The notes under the pieces are model-generated. The model was given only the letters and a program-made list of their open reading frames with translations. It had not been told where the DNA came from and did no database searches. From the NCBI GenBank assembly GCA_943788505.1, contig CALSQR010000001.1, positions 1-64,000 on the forward strand: 64,000 bases of DNA, written 5' to 3'. This stretch comes from an uncultured bacterium. GTDB lineage: Bacteria > Bacteroidota > Rhodothermia > Rhodothermales > UBA10348. Below, piece after piece: positions 39,899-49,287 of this stretch. Position numbers and translations under genes: made by a program. The first letter of the stretch is position 1. Each line of letters begins with the position of its first letter.

Positions 39899-42800
39899 TT
39901 AAAGCTCGATATCTTCGGGTGGGGTTAGGTCGCGTCGAAGCAACGAGCGAAAAGACTCAAATTCTCGCTGATAAGATAGACCCAAACCTGCAGTGTTGGT
40001 CAGTTCTGTAGTCTCAAGAATATCACTCTCCCTTCGGAAGAATACTTCAACCGATACGCGGGGACCGATACGGATCTCGACAACAAACTCTCCTTGGAGA
40101 CCGTCATTCCTTCGCACGTTGTCTGAAGAACGGGTGCCTTGATAGATACCTTCGCCTCGGATGATGAGACGCTCGTTCAAAAAACGCAATGCTACCCCAT
40201 AGGTGACATCTAAATCCTGCGCTGATTCACCTTGTAAACCGAAGGAAAAATCAACATTTGGAAGCGCCGCGTCCAAAAAACGATTTAGCTGAGCCGATAC
40301 AAGCTGCGAGACACTATTAAAAGCCAATTGTCCGCCCGAGTCGGTCGTAATGTTTTCTGTTGTGAGCTGGAAAGAATTCAGGATCAACACACTGGTAGCA
40401 TATTCTGTGGATCGGTCAGGTTGGTTAAGCTGCGCCTCAAGCGCTTGGTAATCACCCAACACATTCTGGTTGGTCCGATCGATTGAAAGCGAAAGCTCTA
40501 CTTCCGGAGATTCAACCGTTCCATCGATTTGCAGGCCTACAATAAGCGGAATCACTCCAGAACGCTCTCCCTCAGCTCCAGGAAGACCTGTTCTTGATGC
40601 ACGAGTCCGATAAGAGGCAGGAATATCTAACTCAGCGTTGATAGGGTCACCATTCCAAACAATGGACCCACCCGGATTAATCAGGAACGTCCGAATAAAC
40701 AGTTCACCGGCTGTGAACTGATAGTCCCCACTTGTGACGTCCAGACGACCGAACACTTGGAACTCGTCATTTTCCAGAATTAGCTGCACGTTTCCTGTGC
40801 TGACAGCATTTATCACATCGCCAAGTAATGGGTCGATTACAAGGTGGACGGTAGAACCGGAGGGAGCATTTATGTTAAGGTCCAGACTCAGCCCATCAAG
40901 AAACTGTCTCTCCGAAGTGGGGCGACGCTGAAGGATGGAGCTTCTAGAAACAAGACGATCAAAATCAGGAATTACTCCGATGGAGTCTTCGAAGACGATA
41001 AACGCCTCATCTGTCTCTGACCTATCCTCTGAAATGGGGATGAACAGCTCAGAATCGGGATGTGTGCTGGCATTCGTGGATGTCAGGCGGGCATCGAATA
41101 GCGGACCTTGAAGTTGGAGGTCACCAGAAGCCCAGATGAAGCCGTAGAAGGGCAGGATCTCCGAATCTCCAATATTCATGATCTGGAGATCAGAAAGTGT
41201 ACCGTCAACATCTAGGGTGAACCTGGAGTAGTCATTAAAAAGCAGGCTACCAGTGATCACCCCAGACCCTCTACCTCCGTCAGAGACGTTTAGACGAGTA
41301 AATCGAATTGCCTCTCGATCCAAGCGGATGGATCCATCCACGAAGTAAGATGCCTGCGTTTTAGGGATGTAGAACTGGCCGTCGAGAACTCCCAGGTCTA
41401 GATCAAATTCTGGTCGGTAAAATGTCCCAGATATCCGGCCACTTCCACTTAAAAATCCGCTAACATCCTCGAGAACTTCTGAAAAGATGTACTGCAGGAA
41501 AAAGACATCTCCGCGATCGACATTCAGGTCCAAGTTCAATGATCCTGGATCATTTCCTCCTGAGCCGGGAAGTCGGATGTCACCGCTAAGGCGCAGCTCA
41601 TTTGGGACGATTACAGCTGGAATAGAGGTTCCAAATAAGACGGGGTTGTCAAAATTGGCCACGGGATCGATGTGTAGATCCACCGTTACTTCAGGTCGTG
41701 TTGCGACGTAATTACTAGTAAACGATACGTTTCCAAGGAGCCGTTCATCTAGGGATAATTGCTGGAGTTCTAACGATCCATTAAAACGAGGTTGAGCTAA
41801 CCCTCCGGATACGACAAAGTCTGCATTGAGAAATCCACCCACGGGCCGGGAAAAGTCCAAAAAACTCGACAATGGAAGCAGTAGTAGATCCTCCATGTGA
41901 AGGGCAAGGGAGTCGGCAGGACGGGAAGAGAGCGTTCCGCCTGCACGAATAGTTTGAACGGTCGGGCTACCTCCATCGAGGTATCTCATTTCAAGCTCGT
42001 CTAGCGTTGTGGCGTCACCGTAAAAACCAAAGGTAGCCGGTGATTGCAGCTCCCATGCTCCTTCGTCGGTTGAAATATTTGCCTCAGTGAAACGAAGTGA
42101 ATTGGCGATCTCGCTCCGCTGTAGTTCTGCCCGAACGATGATGCTGTCCAAACGAGCGGCTCCATCTCCATCAAAATCAATCCATCCACGATTATTCTCA
42201 ATGCCAACGGCCAATCGGTTGTTTACCCACTCAATATCTCCCAATACCAAGGTGTCAGCACCTGATTGGAGGTCAAGAGAGAGCCCATCAAGAATAGATG
42301 CCGTTCTTGATGTAGCGATCTGGGCACGGGTTATTCCATGGCTGATTCGTGTGCCACCTTTCGAGAAATAATTGCTGGAAAGATCCAGGTCTAGATGTAG
42401 CGAGTCCGTCGACCAATTCAAGTCAGCCCTAAGAACCCCATCTCCCGAGATTTCAGGAAAGGATGGGGAGAGTTGAGACAGCAGTTCTCCATCATGAAGG
42501 GTAACCCTAATCGTTGACGCAGAGCTTGTGGACGTCTGAGGCAAGCGGTCAGCTGCGCGGTCAAATGCAAGAAGTGCTCCTAATTGTAATTCGGCTGAAA
42601 TATCGTTGCTAGCAGTACTAGAGTAGAGAAGCTTATTCTGCTCCTCATCGAGACTTACTCGGATTCCATTTATCCAGGCTCTGGAAAGCGAGACAAAAGA
42701 GGGTAGAGAGAGGTCTCCATCCATAGAGACATCGAACATATCTGACGTGAAGGAAAGAACCGGCCCTACTGCAGAGGGAGTCTGAATCTCGGCGTGTAGT

Positions 42801-44620
42801 CGATGAGCAGGTACATTCGATTCCCCTTCGGCAATGCGTAAGTAAGAATCCTCCACGCCTACATCGATAGAGGCGGTGAATCGCTGGTCCCAGTAAAGAC
42901 TGGCTTCAGCAGTGATTTCTGCAGAAATACGGGACTGCATTTCTGAGCGGCCAAGAAGCGGGCCAACATCAACCAAATCTAGGCGAGTTGTTGACTGAAG
43001 GGATCGCGTTCCATCGAGACTCAGAGAGCCTTGAGATGCGATCAATCCATTGCCATTGCTCAGGGATACGTTGCCAGAGAGGGACTCTGGAGTTAGGTCC
43101 AGACTCACAGAGATACTATCAGCTGCTCTGTTTATCCAGGTCACATCGTTGAATCGTCCCTCTACGTGACTCAAGACATCGTTTTGGCCGACAGTCATAC
43201 CAGATGCAGTTACGAGTCCGGAAATAGAGCTTTGAAATCGAGCTCTATTTGTCCATTGTTGGACATCAAAAGCCTCAAGCCGTGTACTCAACTCATGATG
43301 CAGAGAATCCTGCCAGGCGCCCTGTAGCGAGAGCGTTCCAGAAATCAGGCCTCCTGTCGAGTTAATATCAAATGTCGATCGTGTGTCTAGCTGCGGATTC
43401 TCAGAAGTAAGCCCCGACAAGGAGCCGCTTGCATACAGCTGAACATCATCTGCATCAACGAGAAAGTCCTTTAGAATTCGCTCATCTGGTAGTAGGGTTC
43501 GTAGGTCTTCTGCTCGAAAGCGTGTGTTCGAAATTGATAAGTCAACTTCTAAGTCCTCTGGTAGACCTTTGAATGTACCAGATCCTTCAAATCGTGAGTT
43601 CCCACTCTCCAAGCTGGCCCAAGCCACCGTCATGTCACTCAAAGGGCCGTCAATGTGGGTCTCAACTCGTCCCTTTCCGCGCAGCAAAGACGTGGGAAAA
43701 AGAAGCGCGATCTCATCGAAATCTATGTCTGATGGCTCGATTTCAAGTTGAAATGGCACGTCTTTGATCATCAAGCCTTGAAGGTTTGTACCCAGAAACC
43801 CCTTGATGGACACTGTTGAAAAGGATGACTTGATGAAGCCGCCGTTCAGCAAAATCCTATCGGACTGTACCCGGAATTGCGCTAGGCCCTCTACTATATC
43901 TATTGAAGGCTGAGCCAGGGAAGCACTAAGTTTGACCACATCCACTTGTCGAGATGATGCTTCCCAATCAATGATTGTGGCAAGTTGGATGCCCGCAATG
44001 TCCAAGTTTCGTGCGTCGAAGCCATTGGAACGTACATGAGACAGCGAATCGGGTGCTTCAAGGTCAACGGTTTTTAGTGTGCCATCCACAAAGTTTAATG
44101 TGGCATTGCTCAATGCCCAATCTGTTGTAGTTAGGAGAACGGCCGGAGCCGTGTCCTCAAGACTGGACCTATTTGTCGAATCATCCGCCGAAGCGGTTGG
44201 TAATGGACGCTCTGTGCGCCGGAGCGCGCGCATCACAGAGGACTGATTGGTTGAATCCCAGGTAACACGCACATGTGGCTTGAAAAGGGTGACTTCATGT
44301 ACTGAAAACCGGCGACGAAGCAGGGAAGACCACTGAGGCCTGACGACCACCGAGTCGATTGTAAGTACAGAAGCTCCTTCTGGGTCGCTGATTTTCACGT
44401 CTACAGCGTACAGGTCTTGCCGAATGTTACCAGTCAATCGCCCAATTTGAAGCGATCCGGCAAAGTTTTCGTCGAAGCTAGATTCTATCTGTCTGGCTAG
44501 CTCATCTCTGCCCACTTGCGTTCTTGTGAGGGCGAAGAAAAGAACGATAAGTGCCGCGAACGCGATAAGCGTCGTGGTAACCGTACGTCGTGAGATATGA
44601 CCGAGGAATGATCGACTCAC
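39899..44620 (-). CDS. TamB-like translocation/assembly module protein
   Basis: A very large (1,573-residue) AsmA/TamB-type protein thought to bridge inner and outer membranes for lipid transport or outer-membrane protein assembly. It has one N-terminal membrane helix (TTTLIAFAALIVLFFALTRT), a long extracytoplasmic beta-rich body with recurring strands of the form LDLxLDLSS, and the C-terminal DUF490 domain (GGSIVWNGDPINAELDIPAS, IDGTVESPEVELSLS, VTYGVALRFLNERLIIRGEG). I use the GTG at 44620, which overlaps the aroB stop as GTGA; the ATG at 44644 is the alternative. No tamA-like gene is adjacent. Confidence 0.9.
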   Translation of the reverse strand: MSRSFLGHISRRTVTTTLIAFAALIVLFFALTRTQVGRDELARQIESSFDENFAGSLQIGRLTGNIRQDLYAVDVKISDPEGASVLTIDSVVVRPQWSSLLRRRFSVHEVTLFKPHVRVTWDSTNQSSVMRALRRTERPLPTASADDSTNRSSLEDTAPAVLLTTTDWALSNATLNFVDGTLKTVDLEAPDSLSHVRSNGFDARNLDIAGIQLATIIDWEASSRQVDVVKLSASLAQPSIDIVEGLAQFRVQSDRILLNGGFIKSSFSTVSIKGFLGTNLQGLMIKDVPFQLEIEPSDIDFDEIALLFPTSLLRGKGRVETHIDGPLSDMTVAWASLESGNSRFEGSGTFKGLPEDLEVDLSISNTRFRAEDLRTLLPDERILKDFLVDADDVQLYASGSLSGLTSENPQLDTRSTFDINSTGGLISGTLSLQGAWQDSLHHELSTRLEAFDVQQWTNRARFQSSISGLVTASGMTVGQNDVLSHVEGRFNDVTWINRAADSISVSLDLTPESLSGNVSLSNGNGLIASQGSLSLDGTRSLQSTTRLDLVDVGPLLGRSEMQSRISAEITAEASLYWDQRFTASIDVGVEDSYLRIAEGESNVPAHRLHAEIQTPSAVGPVLSFTSDMFDVSMDGDLSLPSFVSLSRAWINGIRVSLDEEQNKLLYSSTASNDISAELQLGALLAFDRAADRLPQTSTSSASTIRVTLHDGELLSQLSPSFPEISGDGVLRADLNWSTDSLHLDLDLSSNYFSKGGTRISHGITRAQIATSRTASILDGLSLDLQSGADTLVLGDIEWVNNRLAVGIENNRGWIDFDGDGAARLDSIIVRAELQRSEIANSLRFTEANISTDEGAWELQSPATFGFYGDATTLDELEMRYLDGGSPTVQTIRAGGTLSSRPADSLALHMEDLLLLPLSSFLDFSRPVGGFLNADFVVSGGLAQPRFNGSLELQQLSLDERLLGNVSFTSNYVATRPEVTVDLHIDPVANFDNPVLFGTSIPAVIVPNELRLSGDIRLPGSGGNDPGSLNLDLNVDRGDVFFLQYIFSEVLEDVSGFLSGSGRISGTFYRPEFDLDLGVLDGQFYIPKTQASYFVDGSIRLDREAIRFTRLNVSDGGRGSGVITGSLLFNDYSRFTLDVDGTLSDLQIMNIGDSEILPFYGFIWASGDLQLQGPLFDARLTSTNASTHPDSELFIPISEDRSETDEAFIVFEDSIGVIPDFDRLVSRSSILQRRPTSERQFLDGLSLDLNINAPSGSTVHLVIDPLLGDVINAVSTGNVQLILENDEFQVFGRLDVTSGDYQFTAGELFIRTFLINPGGSIVWNGDPINAELDIPASYRTRASRTGLPGAEGERSGVIPLIVGLQIDGTVESPEVELSLSIDRTNQNVLGDYQALEAQLNQPDRSTEYATSVLILNSFQLTTENITTDSGGQLAFNSVSQLVSAQLNRFLDAALPNVDFSFGLQGESAQDLDVTYGVALRFLNERLIIRGEGIYQGTRSSDNVRRNDGLQGEFVVEIRIGPRVSVEVFFRRESDILETTELTNTAGLGLSYQREFESFRSLLRRDLTPPEDIEL

Positions 44621-45720
44621 GGACGTCCTAAGGCATGTGCCCAAGCAGACTCAATATCAGATGGAGTCACATCATCCGTTACGTATGCACTTCCAATCTT
44701 GGTGAGCAAAACAAATCTGAGCTGGTCACCATCCCGCTTTTTGTCCGATTCCATGGCTTCTCGAACGGCCGGTATCCCTAGAGAAGCGGGAATGGGTGGC
44801 ATTGGAATGGCATTGAGTACATTTTCGGCACGGGTCTGATCAAGCTTTCTGTTAAATCGTCTTGACATATGAAGTGCGGCCTTCATGCCCAAAATGACTG
44901 CTTCACCGTGCGAGTACACGCCATATCCTAGGGTTTTCTCCAGCGCATGTCCGAAGGTGTGACCGAAGTTCAATATCATTCGGCGTCCTTGTTCTTTCTC
45001 GTCTTCAGAAACGATTTTGGCTTTGATCGAAACAGCTCTATAAATCAAATCCGGTACGATACCAGGATCTCTCGCTAGCACCCGCTGAAACTCAGCTTCC
45101 ATCCAATCGAAAAACGTGGCGTCCTGGATCAGAGCATGCTTAATGACCTCTGCAAGACCACCGAGCCACTCCCTTCGAGGAAGGGTGTACAGAAGTGCTG
45201 TGTCGATGAAGACCAACTCCGGTTGATGAAAAACACCAATCAGATTTTTGCCTTCGAAATGATTGATTCCAGTTTTCCCGCCAATGGCACTATCTACTTG
45301 GGCGATCAGAGACGTAGGGATTTGCACGAAGGGTAAGCCGCGAAGCAATGTTGCTGCGGCAAACCCAGCAAGATCACCTATGACCCCGCCACCTAGTGCG
45401 AGGACAGGGGTGCGTCGATCAATCCGCCAAGCCAACGCGGCATCGTAAATGGCCTGAAGGTGTTTAGGCGACTTGGTGGCTTCACCCGCAGGCAAGGTCA
45501 AGATTAAGGGCTCCCAACCATCATCCTTTAACAATGCGTCGAGTCGGGAACGGTAATGCGTTGCAACGTTTGAATCCGCGACTACCAGACACTTGCCCGG
45601 ACGGAGTTTTGCTTTACGCAATGCCTCGGGCAATTTTGCCAAGGCATCAAATACAATGGGATACGTACGGTCGTTATCCAGTTCAACCTGTAGTGGTTGG
45701 TTGCGGTGCTGAAGAAGCAT
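44617..45720 (-). CDS. aroB: 3-dehydroquinate synthase
   Basis: Second step of the shikimate pathway: NAD- and zinc-dependent cyclisation of DAHP. The 367-residue protein (start 45720; the frame is open to 45759) has LALGGGVIGDLAGFAAATLL, PTSLIAQVDSAIGGKTGINH, the zinc ligands around GGLAEVIKHALI, and LNFGHTFGHALEKTLGY followed by SHGEAVILGM. It overlaps tamB by 4 bp; the combination aroB-tamB-aminotransferase suggests an operon of convenience rather than one pathway. Confidence 0.95.
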   Translation of the reverse strand: MLLQHRNQPLQVELDNDRTYPIVFDALAKLPEALRKAKLRPGKCLVVADSNVATHYRSRLDALLKDDGWEPLILTLPAGEATKSPKHLQAIYDAALAWRIDRRTPVLALGGGVIGDLAGFAAATLLRGLPFVQIPTSLIAQVDSAIGGKTGINHFEGKNLIGVFHQPELVFIDTALLYTLPRREWLGGLAEVIKHALIQDATFFDWMEAEFQRVLARDPGIVPDLIYRAVSIKAKIVSEDEKEQGRRMILNFGHTFGHALEKTLGYGVYSHGEAVILGMKAALHMSRRFNRKLDQTRAENVLNAIPMPPIPASLGIPAVREAMESDKKRDGDQLRFVLLTKIGSAYVTDDVTPSDIESAWAHALGRP

Positions 45721-45759
45721 GCGTTTGGCGAAGGGTCGTTTATTCGGATAAGATAACAC

Positions 45760-45775
45760 TCAGGGCGTCCCCTGA
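45760..45775. promoter_or_regulatory. Inverted repeat between divergent aroB and mnmM
   Basis: TCAGGG and CCCTGA flank CGTC, a perfect 6-bp hairpin/dyad in the 68-bp region between the two divergent starts. Possible operator or 5' leader hairpin of either gene. Confidence 0.3.
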
Positions 45776-45788
45776 CGATGCTTACACT

Positions 45789-46355
45789 ATGTACAATAAA
45801 GCTACCTCGCTGGTTCATCATTTTCTCTCCGAACTGATCCTCGACGGAGATCATGTTGTTGATGCAACCTGCGGGAATGGATATGACACGATCGAACTAC
45901 TGAAATTGGTAGGAGCGCAGGGTAGAGTAGATGGTTTTGACATTCAAAAACAAGCTATTGAGACTACTAGGGAACGACTAAGTATTCAAGGCAAAGTCGA
46001 CAATGTCTTTCTCCACCATGCGTCCCATTCAACGATGAAGGACATACTTCCCGCTGGTAGCTCGTTGAAATCAGTTGTGTTTAATCTGGGCTATCTACCC
46101 GGCTCAGATAAATCAATAACAACTAATCCAGAGGATTCCTTATCTGCTCATAGTGCTGCCCTAGACTTGACTATGCCTGGAGGTGTGATATTCACTACCG
46201 TGTATACGGGCCACGAAGGTGGAAAGGCGGAGGCGGATCGACTTCTAGAATGGGCAAGAGCGCTCGATTCGAAACAATACTCGGCCGCGCGTCACCAATG
46301 GCTGAATCCTAGAAAGGATGCCCCATTTTTGCTCATTGTACAGCGTCGATCATAA
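45789..46355 (+). CDS. mnmM: tRNA 5-(aminomethyl)uridine methyltransferase MnmM (YtqB family)
   Basis: SAM-dependent methyltransferase of the YtqB/MnmM family, which completes mnm5U at the wobble position in organisms lacking the MnmC methylase. From the ATG at 45789 it has 188 residues. Landmarks are VVDATCGNGYDTIELLKLVG (SAM site), VDGFDIQKQAIETTRERL, the signature VVFNLGYLPGSDKSITTNPE, and VYTGHEGGKAEADRLLEWAR; the last part QWLNPRKDAPFLLIVQR is also typical. The upstream open frame overlaps aroB on the other strand and is not used. Confidence 0.88.
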   Translation: MYNKATSLVHHFLSELILDGDHVVDATCGNGYDTIELLKLVGAQGRVDGFDIQKQAIETTRERLSIQGKVDNVFLHHASHSTMKDILPAGSSLKSVVFNLGYLPGSDKSITTNPEDSLSAHSAALDLTMPGGVIFTTVYTGHEGGKAEADRLLEWARALDSKQYSAARHQWLNPRKDAPFLLIVQRRS

Positions 46356-47122
46356 TGTGTCTCATTCTTCTGTCCTGGCAACCCAAAGAGCCGCAACGAC
46401 TTGTGATCTTGGCCAATCGGGATGAGTTTTTTGATCGACCGACGCTGCAGGCAGATTTCTGGCATGATATGCCAGATATCCTCGCTGGTAGAGATAAAAA
46501 AGCGGGTGGAACGTGGCTTGGAGTAGACAAGAGAGGACGTTTTGCAGCCATTACCAATTACCGATCCCCATTGGATATGAACGCCGGGGGTACCTCACGA
46601 GGTAGCCTACCCGTAAAATTCCTTGGTTCCGAAGAAACAGCGATGAGCTATCTCGATCAGGTATCGAAGCAAAAGGCAGATTATGCAGGCTTCAATCTTC
46701 TGGTTTTCGATGGCAATGACTTGTGCTACTACTCCAATAGATCTGACAAGAACCCCGTCGCACTATCACCAGGTGTATATGGTCTGAGTAATTCTCTCTT
46801 GAATACCTCATGGCCGAAAGTTGATACTGGGCGAAGCGAACTACGCAACAGAATTGACACATCCGATGAGCCAAGCCCGGATTGGCTGGATATTATGGCT
46901 GATTCCTCTCAGGCAGCAGACAAAGAATTGCCAGATACCGGGGTGGGATATGACCTTGAAAAACGACTTTCTGCCCGATGCATTGTGATGGAGGGCTATG
47001 GGACCAGGAGTTCGACGTTCGTGTCAATAGGGCAAACTGAAAGCGCCCAGATTCAATTCGTAGAAAAAACCATCGTCCCGGCTGGCCTTAATCCTGACAC
47101 TGTTTCCTTCAGACTGGTGTAA
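46355..47122 (+). CDS. NRDE/TANGO2 family protein
   Basis: A 255-residue protein of the NRDE (Ser/Thr-rich, TANGO2) family, with an Ntn-like fold suggested for the family. It begins MCLILLSWQPKEP, keeping the conserved Cys2 that could be an N-terminal nucleophile after Met removal, then the family name motif LANRDEFFDRPT, AGRDKKAGGTWLGVDKRGRF and YGLSNSLLNTSWPKV. It overlaps mnmM by one base (TAATG) and overlaps the dipeptide epimerase 3' end by 14 bp tail to tail. Biochemical role unknown; heme trafficking has been proposed for homologues. Confidence 0.9.
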   Translation: MCLILLSWQPKEPQRLVILANRDEFFDRPTLQADFWHDMPDILAGRDKKAGGTWLGVDKRGRFAAITNYRSPLDMNAGGTSRGSLPVKFLGSEETAMSYLDQVSKQKADYAGFNLLVFDGNDLCYYSNRSDKNPVALSPGVYGLSNSLLNTSWPKVDTGRSELRNRIDTSDEPSPDWLDIMADSSQAADKELPDTGVGYDLEKRLSARCIVMEGYGTRSSTFVSIGQTESAQIQFVEKTIVPAGLNPDTVSFRLV

Positions 47123-48140
47123 CGCCGATCCCTGGCCGATCAGAAAGTGTAATAAGGCCTTTGTCAAAACTGAGTCCTGAAAACGGATCAGCTGCCAAGT
47201 GCATGGGCCCATCCAGATCCAGCCAGTCAGCGAGTGGACCCAAATGAGCTGCTGCGGTCATGGCAACGGAGCTCTCGATCATACATCCCAACATGACACC
47301 CATTTCCAGGTGTCGTGCTAGAGAGATCATCTCTCGGGCGGGCTGGATCCCTCCGCATTTGGCTAGCTTTATGTTTATGCCGTTTGCAGCTCCTGCCAAG
47401 GCCAAGATGTCGTCCGGTGTTTGAAGGCTTTCATCAGCTATGAGAGTAGCTGGGGCTCCTTTTAGTAGCCTGCGAAGCAAGTGCCATTCTTCCGGGTCCT
47501 CGGCAGGGATTGGTTGCTCTATAAATGCAAGGTCACAGTCAGCAAGGCGCTTGATCATGTCCACGGCTGTTTGAATAGGCCATTTTGCGTTAACGTCGAC
47601 GCAAAGCATTCCAGAATACTGGCAGCGGGTGTGACGCACTATCGCTTCGTCGAATGACACATCCCCGCATCCGATTTTGAGTTTGAGGAACGGAAATCCC
47701 TCCGCTTCACTAAGAAACCCATTCAGTTCTTCGAGAGATTCTGGAATGGGAAGAGCGTAGGAGGATACCGGCATTGACTGCGGATCGAGGCCAAACAAGA
47801 CATGCAGGGGGAATCCTAATCGCTTTCCCCACACATCGTGCAAAGCCATATCAACAGCAGCGCAAGCGGGAGGAGGTGTCTCGGGTAGTTTGGCTAAGAA
47901 AGCAGTAAGCGGAAAGGGACCGCTCGTCGGGATGTCTTCAAGGATAGGACGGATGCGTTCCATGTACTCCAGCACATCGTTGCGAGTGGTGGGGTAGTAT
48001 GGTGGCAAGGCTGCTTCACCGTATCCGTCATCGATGCGGACTATCACGTTGTCTCTGCGTGTACTCGCTCCATGCGCAATTCTAAACGTATGGCGCAGGA
48101 CAAGCGGTAAGTCCGAGGCAGAGAACCGTTCTTCTTTCAT
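47109..48140 (-). CDS. Dipeptide epimerase (L-Ala-D/L-Glu epimerase-like, enolase superfamily)
   Basis: Enolase-superfamily (MLE subgroup) enzyme. The 343-residue protein has the catalytic KxK in FLKLKIGCGD, metal ligands in LCVDVNAKW, FIEQPIPAED and LIADESL, the second catalytic Lys in INIKLAKCGGI, and the substrate-loop GCMIESS. The start at 48140 overlaps the upstream gene by 4 bp (ATGA). Its operon with Mpl makes L-Ala-D-Glu from murein tripeptide the most likely substrate, feeding L-Ala-L-Glu to peptidases (inference from context). Confidence 0.9.
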   Translation of the reverse strand: MKEERFSASDLPLVLRHTFRIAHGASTRRDNVIVRIDDGYGEAALPPYYPTTRNDVLEYMERIRPILEDIPTSGPFPLTAFLAKLPETPPPACAAVDMALHDVWGKRLGFPLHVLFGLDPQSMPVSSYALPIPESLEELNGFLSEAEGFPFLKLKIGCGDVSFDEAIVRHTRCQYSGMLCVDVNAKWPIQTAVDMIKRLADCDLAFIEQPIPAEDPEEWHLLRRLLKGAPATLIADESLQTPDDILALAGAANGINIKLAKCGGIQPAREMISLARHLEMGVMLGCMIESSVAMTAAAHLGPLADWLDLDGPMHLAADPFSGLSFDKGLITLSDRPGIGVTPV

Positions 48141-49177
48141 CGCACAGGAAATGTGATATCGGTCCAGCCCGTCATTCCTGAGTGATTCCACGCGCTAAGC
48201 TGACGAGTCAATTCATTCTCTAGAGCGCTGGAATCTGTTAGCGAATCGCAAGAAATGGGTGAGTGGTTGCAGAGTTGGTGGGGTTGGTCTAGGGAGACTA
48301 CAGGGCTTCCCGCATGGGCTGGTTGGCCATGCTCAGAGCGAGCAAATCTCCATCTTCGATCAGCAACTGCTCCAATCTGGACAACTTGAGCTGCTATTTC
48401 TGCTATTTCCGCTATTTCGGAAAAAACACCCATTTGCGCCGGATTCGAATCAGGCGAGCCCCCGTCCATTGAAAACAAGACCTCTTGAGGATGCACCCGA
48501 TGACCGAATGCCCGCTGATCGCACCCATTGACAATTATTGTTGCGCCCGCACTGCCGGCTTCTGCTGAAGGACGATTTTGACCACGAATGCTGAGGGCAA
48601 GGCATAAGGCACGAATTACGTCGGCATCCAAACCCTGTTCTCGCGTCCCTATTTGAATCACCGGATGAATGGCAGGGTGAAGAGAGAGCAGTTCTGGGAT
48701 GATTTCGACCTGGGAAAGGTTATCCGGATGAGAAAGATCTAAAAATGGCCCAGTTACTCGGTCTAAGCCCACATCCTGTGCAAGACGGGAAAGGGAGGTT
48801 GCCACCGACAGGATTTCAGTTGGAGCATGGCCTACAAAGAGGTTACCAGTCTGTCGGACATGAAGGTGTAAAGGGCAGGGCAGCGAGTTCCTTGCTGATA
48901 AGTTCAACGCTTCTGCCACATCCCATTGGAAAGAATCCAGAGCCAGACGCAGATTGTCGTACACTCGGGCAAACTGCGTCGCACTTCGACGGCTGGTCGA
49001 AGAGGCGAGGGAAACAGAAACACAAATCGAGCGAATCGGGACGGATGGACTGACCGGCGCTCGCCGCTCCATTATGCGCACCGCTTCCACTTCGACATCG
49101 GAAGCGGAGGCGCGCGTGCCGAGACGCTTGATTGCAGCCTCGACAATCAAATCCAAAGAATGAGTAGAGCTGGGCAT
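48137..49177 (-). CDS. Unrecognised protein between mpl and the dipeptide epimerase gene
   Basis: A 346-residue protein I cannot assign. It has no signal peptide or membrane segment and no P-loop, and Ser, Ala and His are abundant. By eye the middle (SRLAQDVGLDRVTGPFLDLS, IPELLSLHPAIHPVIQIGTR, then GATIIVNGCDQRAFG) weakly resembles the UPF0210/DUF711 family, but this is a tentative hand alignment. A short repeat SEIAEIAEIAAQ is present. It is a real gene because it overlaps the epimerase gene as ATGA and follows mpl after 110 nt on the same strand. A role in murein peptide recycling is inferred only from context. Confidence 0.65.
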   Translation of the reverse strand: MPSSTHSLDLIVEAAIKRLGTRASASDVEVEAVRIMERRAPVSPSVPIRSICVSVSLASSTSRRSATQFARVYDNLRLALDSFQWDVAEALNLSARNSLPCPLHLHVRQTGNLFVGHAPTEILSVATSLSRLAQDVGLDRVTGPFLDLSHPDNLSQVEIIPELLSLHPAIHPVIQIGTREQGLDADVIRALCLALSIRGQNRPSAEAGSAGATIIVNGCDQRAFGHRVHPQEVLFSMDGGSPDSNPAQMGVFSEIAEIAEIAAQVVQIGAVADRRWRFARSEHGQPAHAGSPVVSLDQPHQLCNHSPISCDSLTDSSALENELTRQLSAWNHSGMTGWTDITFPVR

Positions 49178-49287
49178 GATCTAGGTGATTTCCTTGATGG
49201 AACATACAGCGTTCCGTGGAAGGCATCCACCCCGAATAGTAGGATCTCTTTCGCTTCGAACAAACAAAGTGTTCGATGTGATATCGT

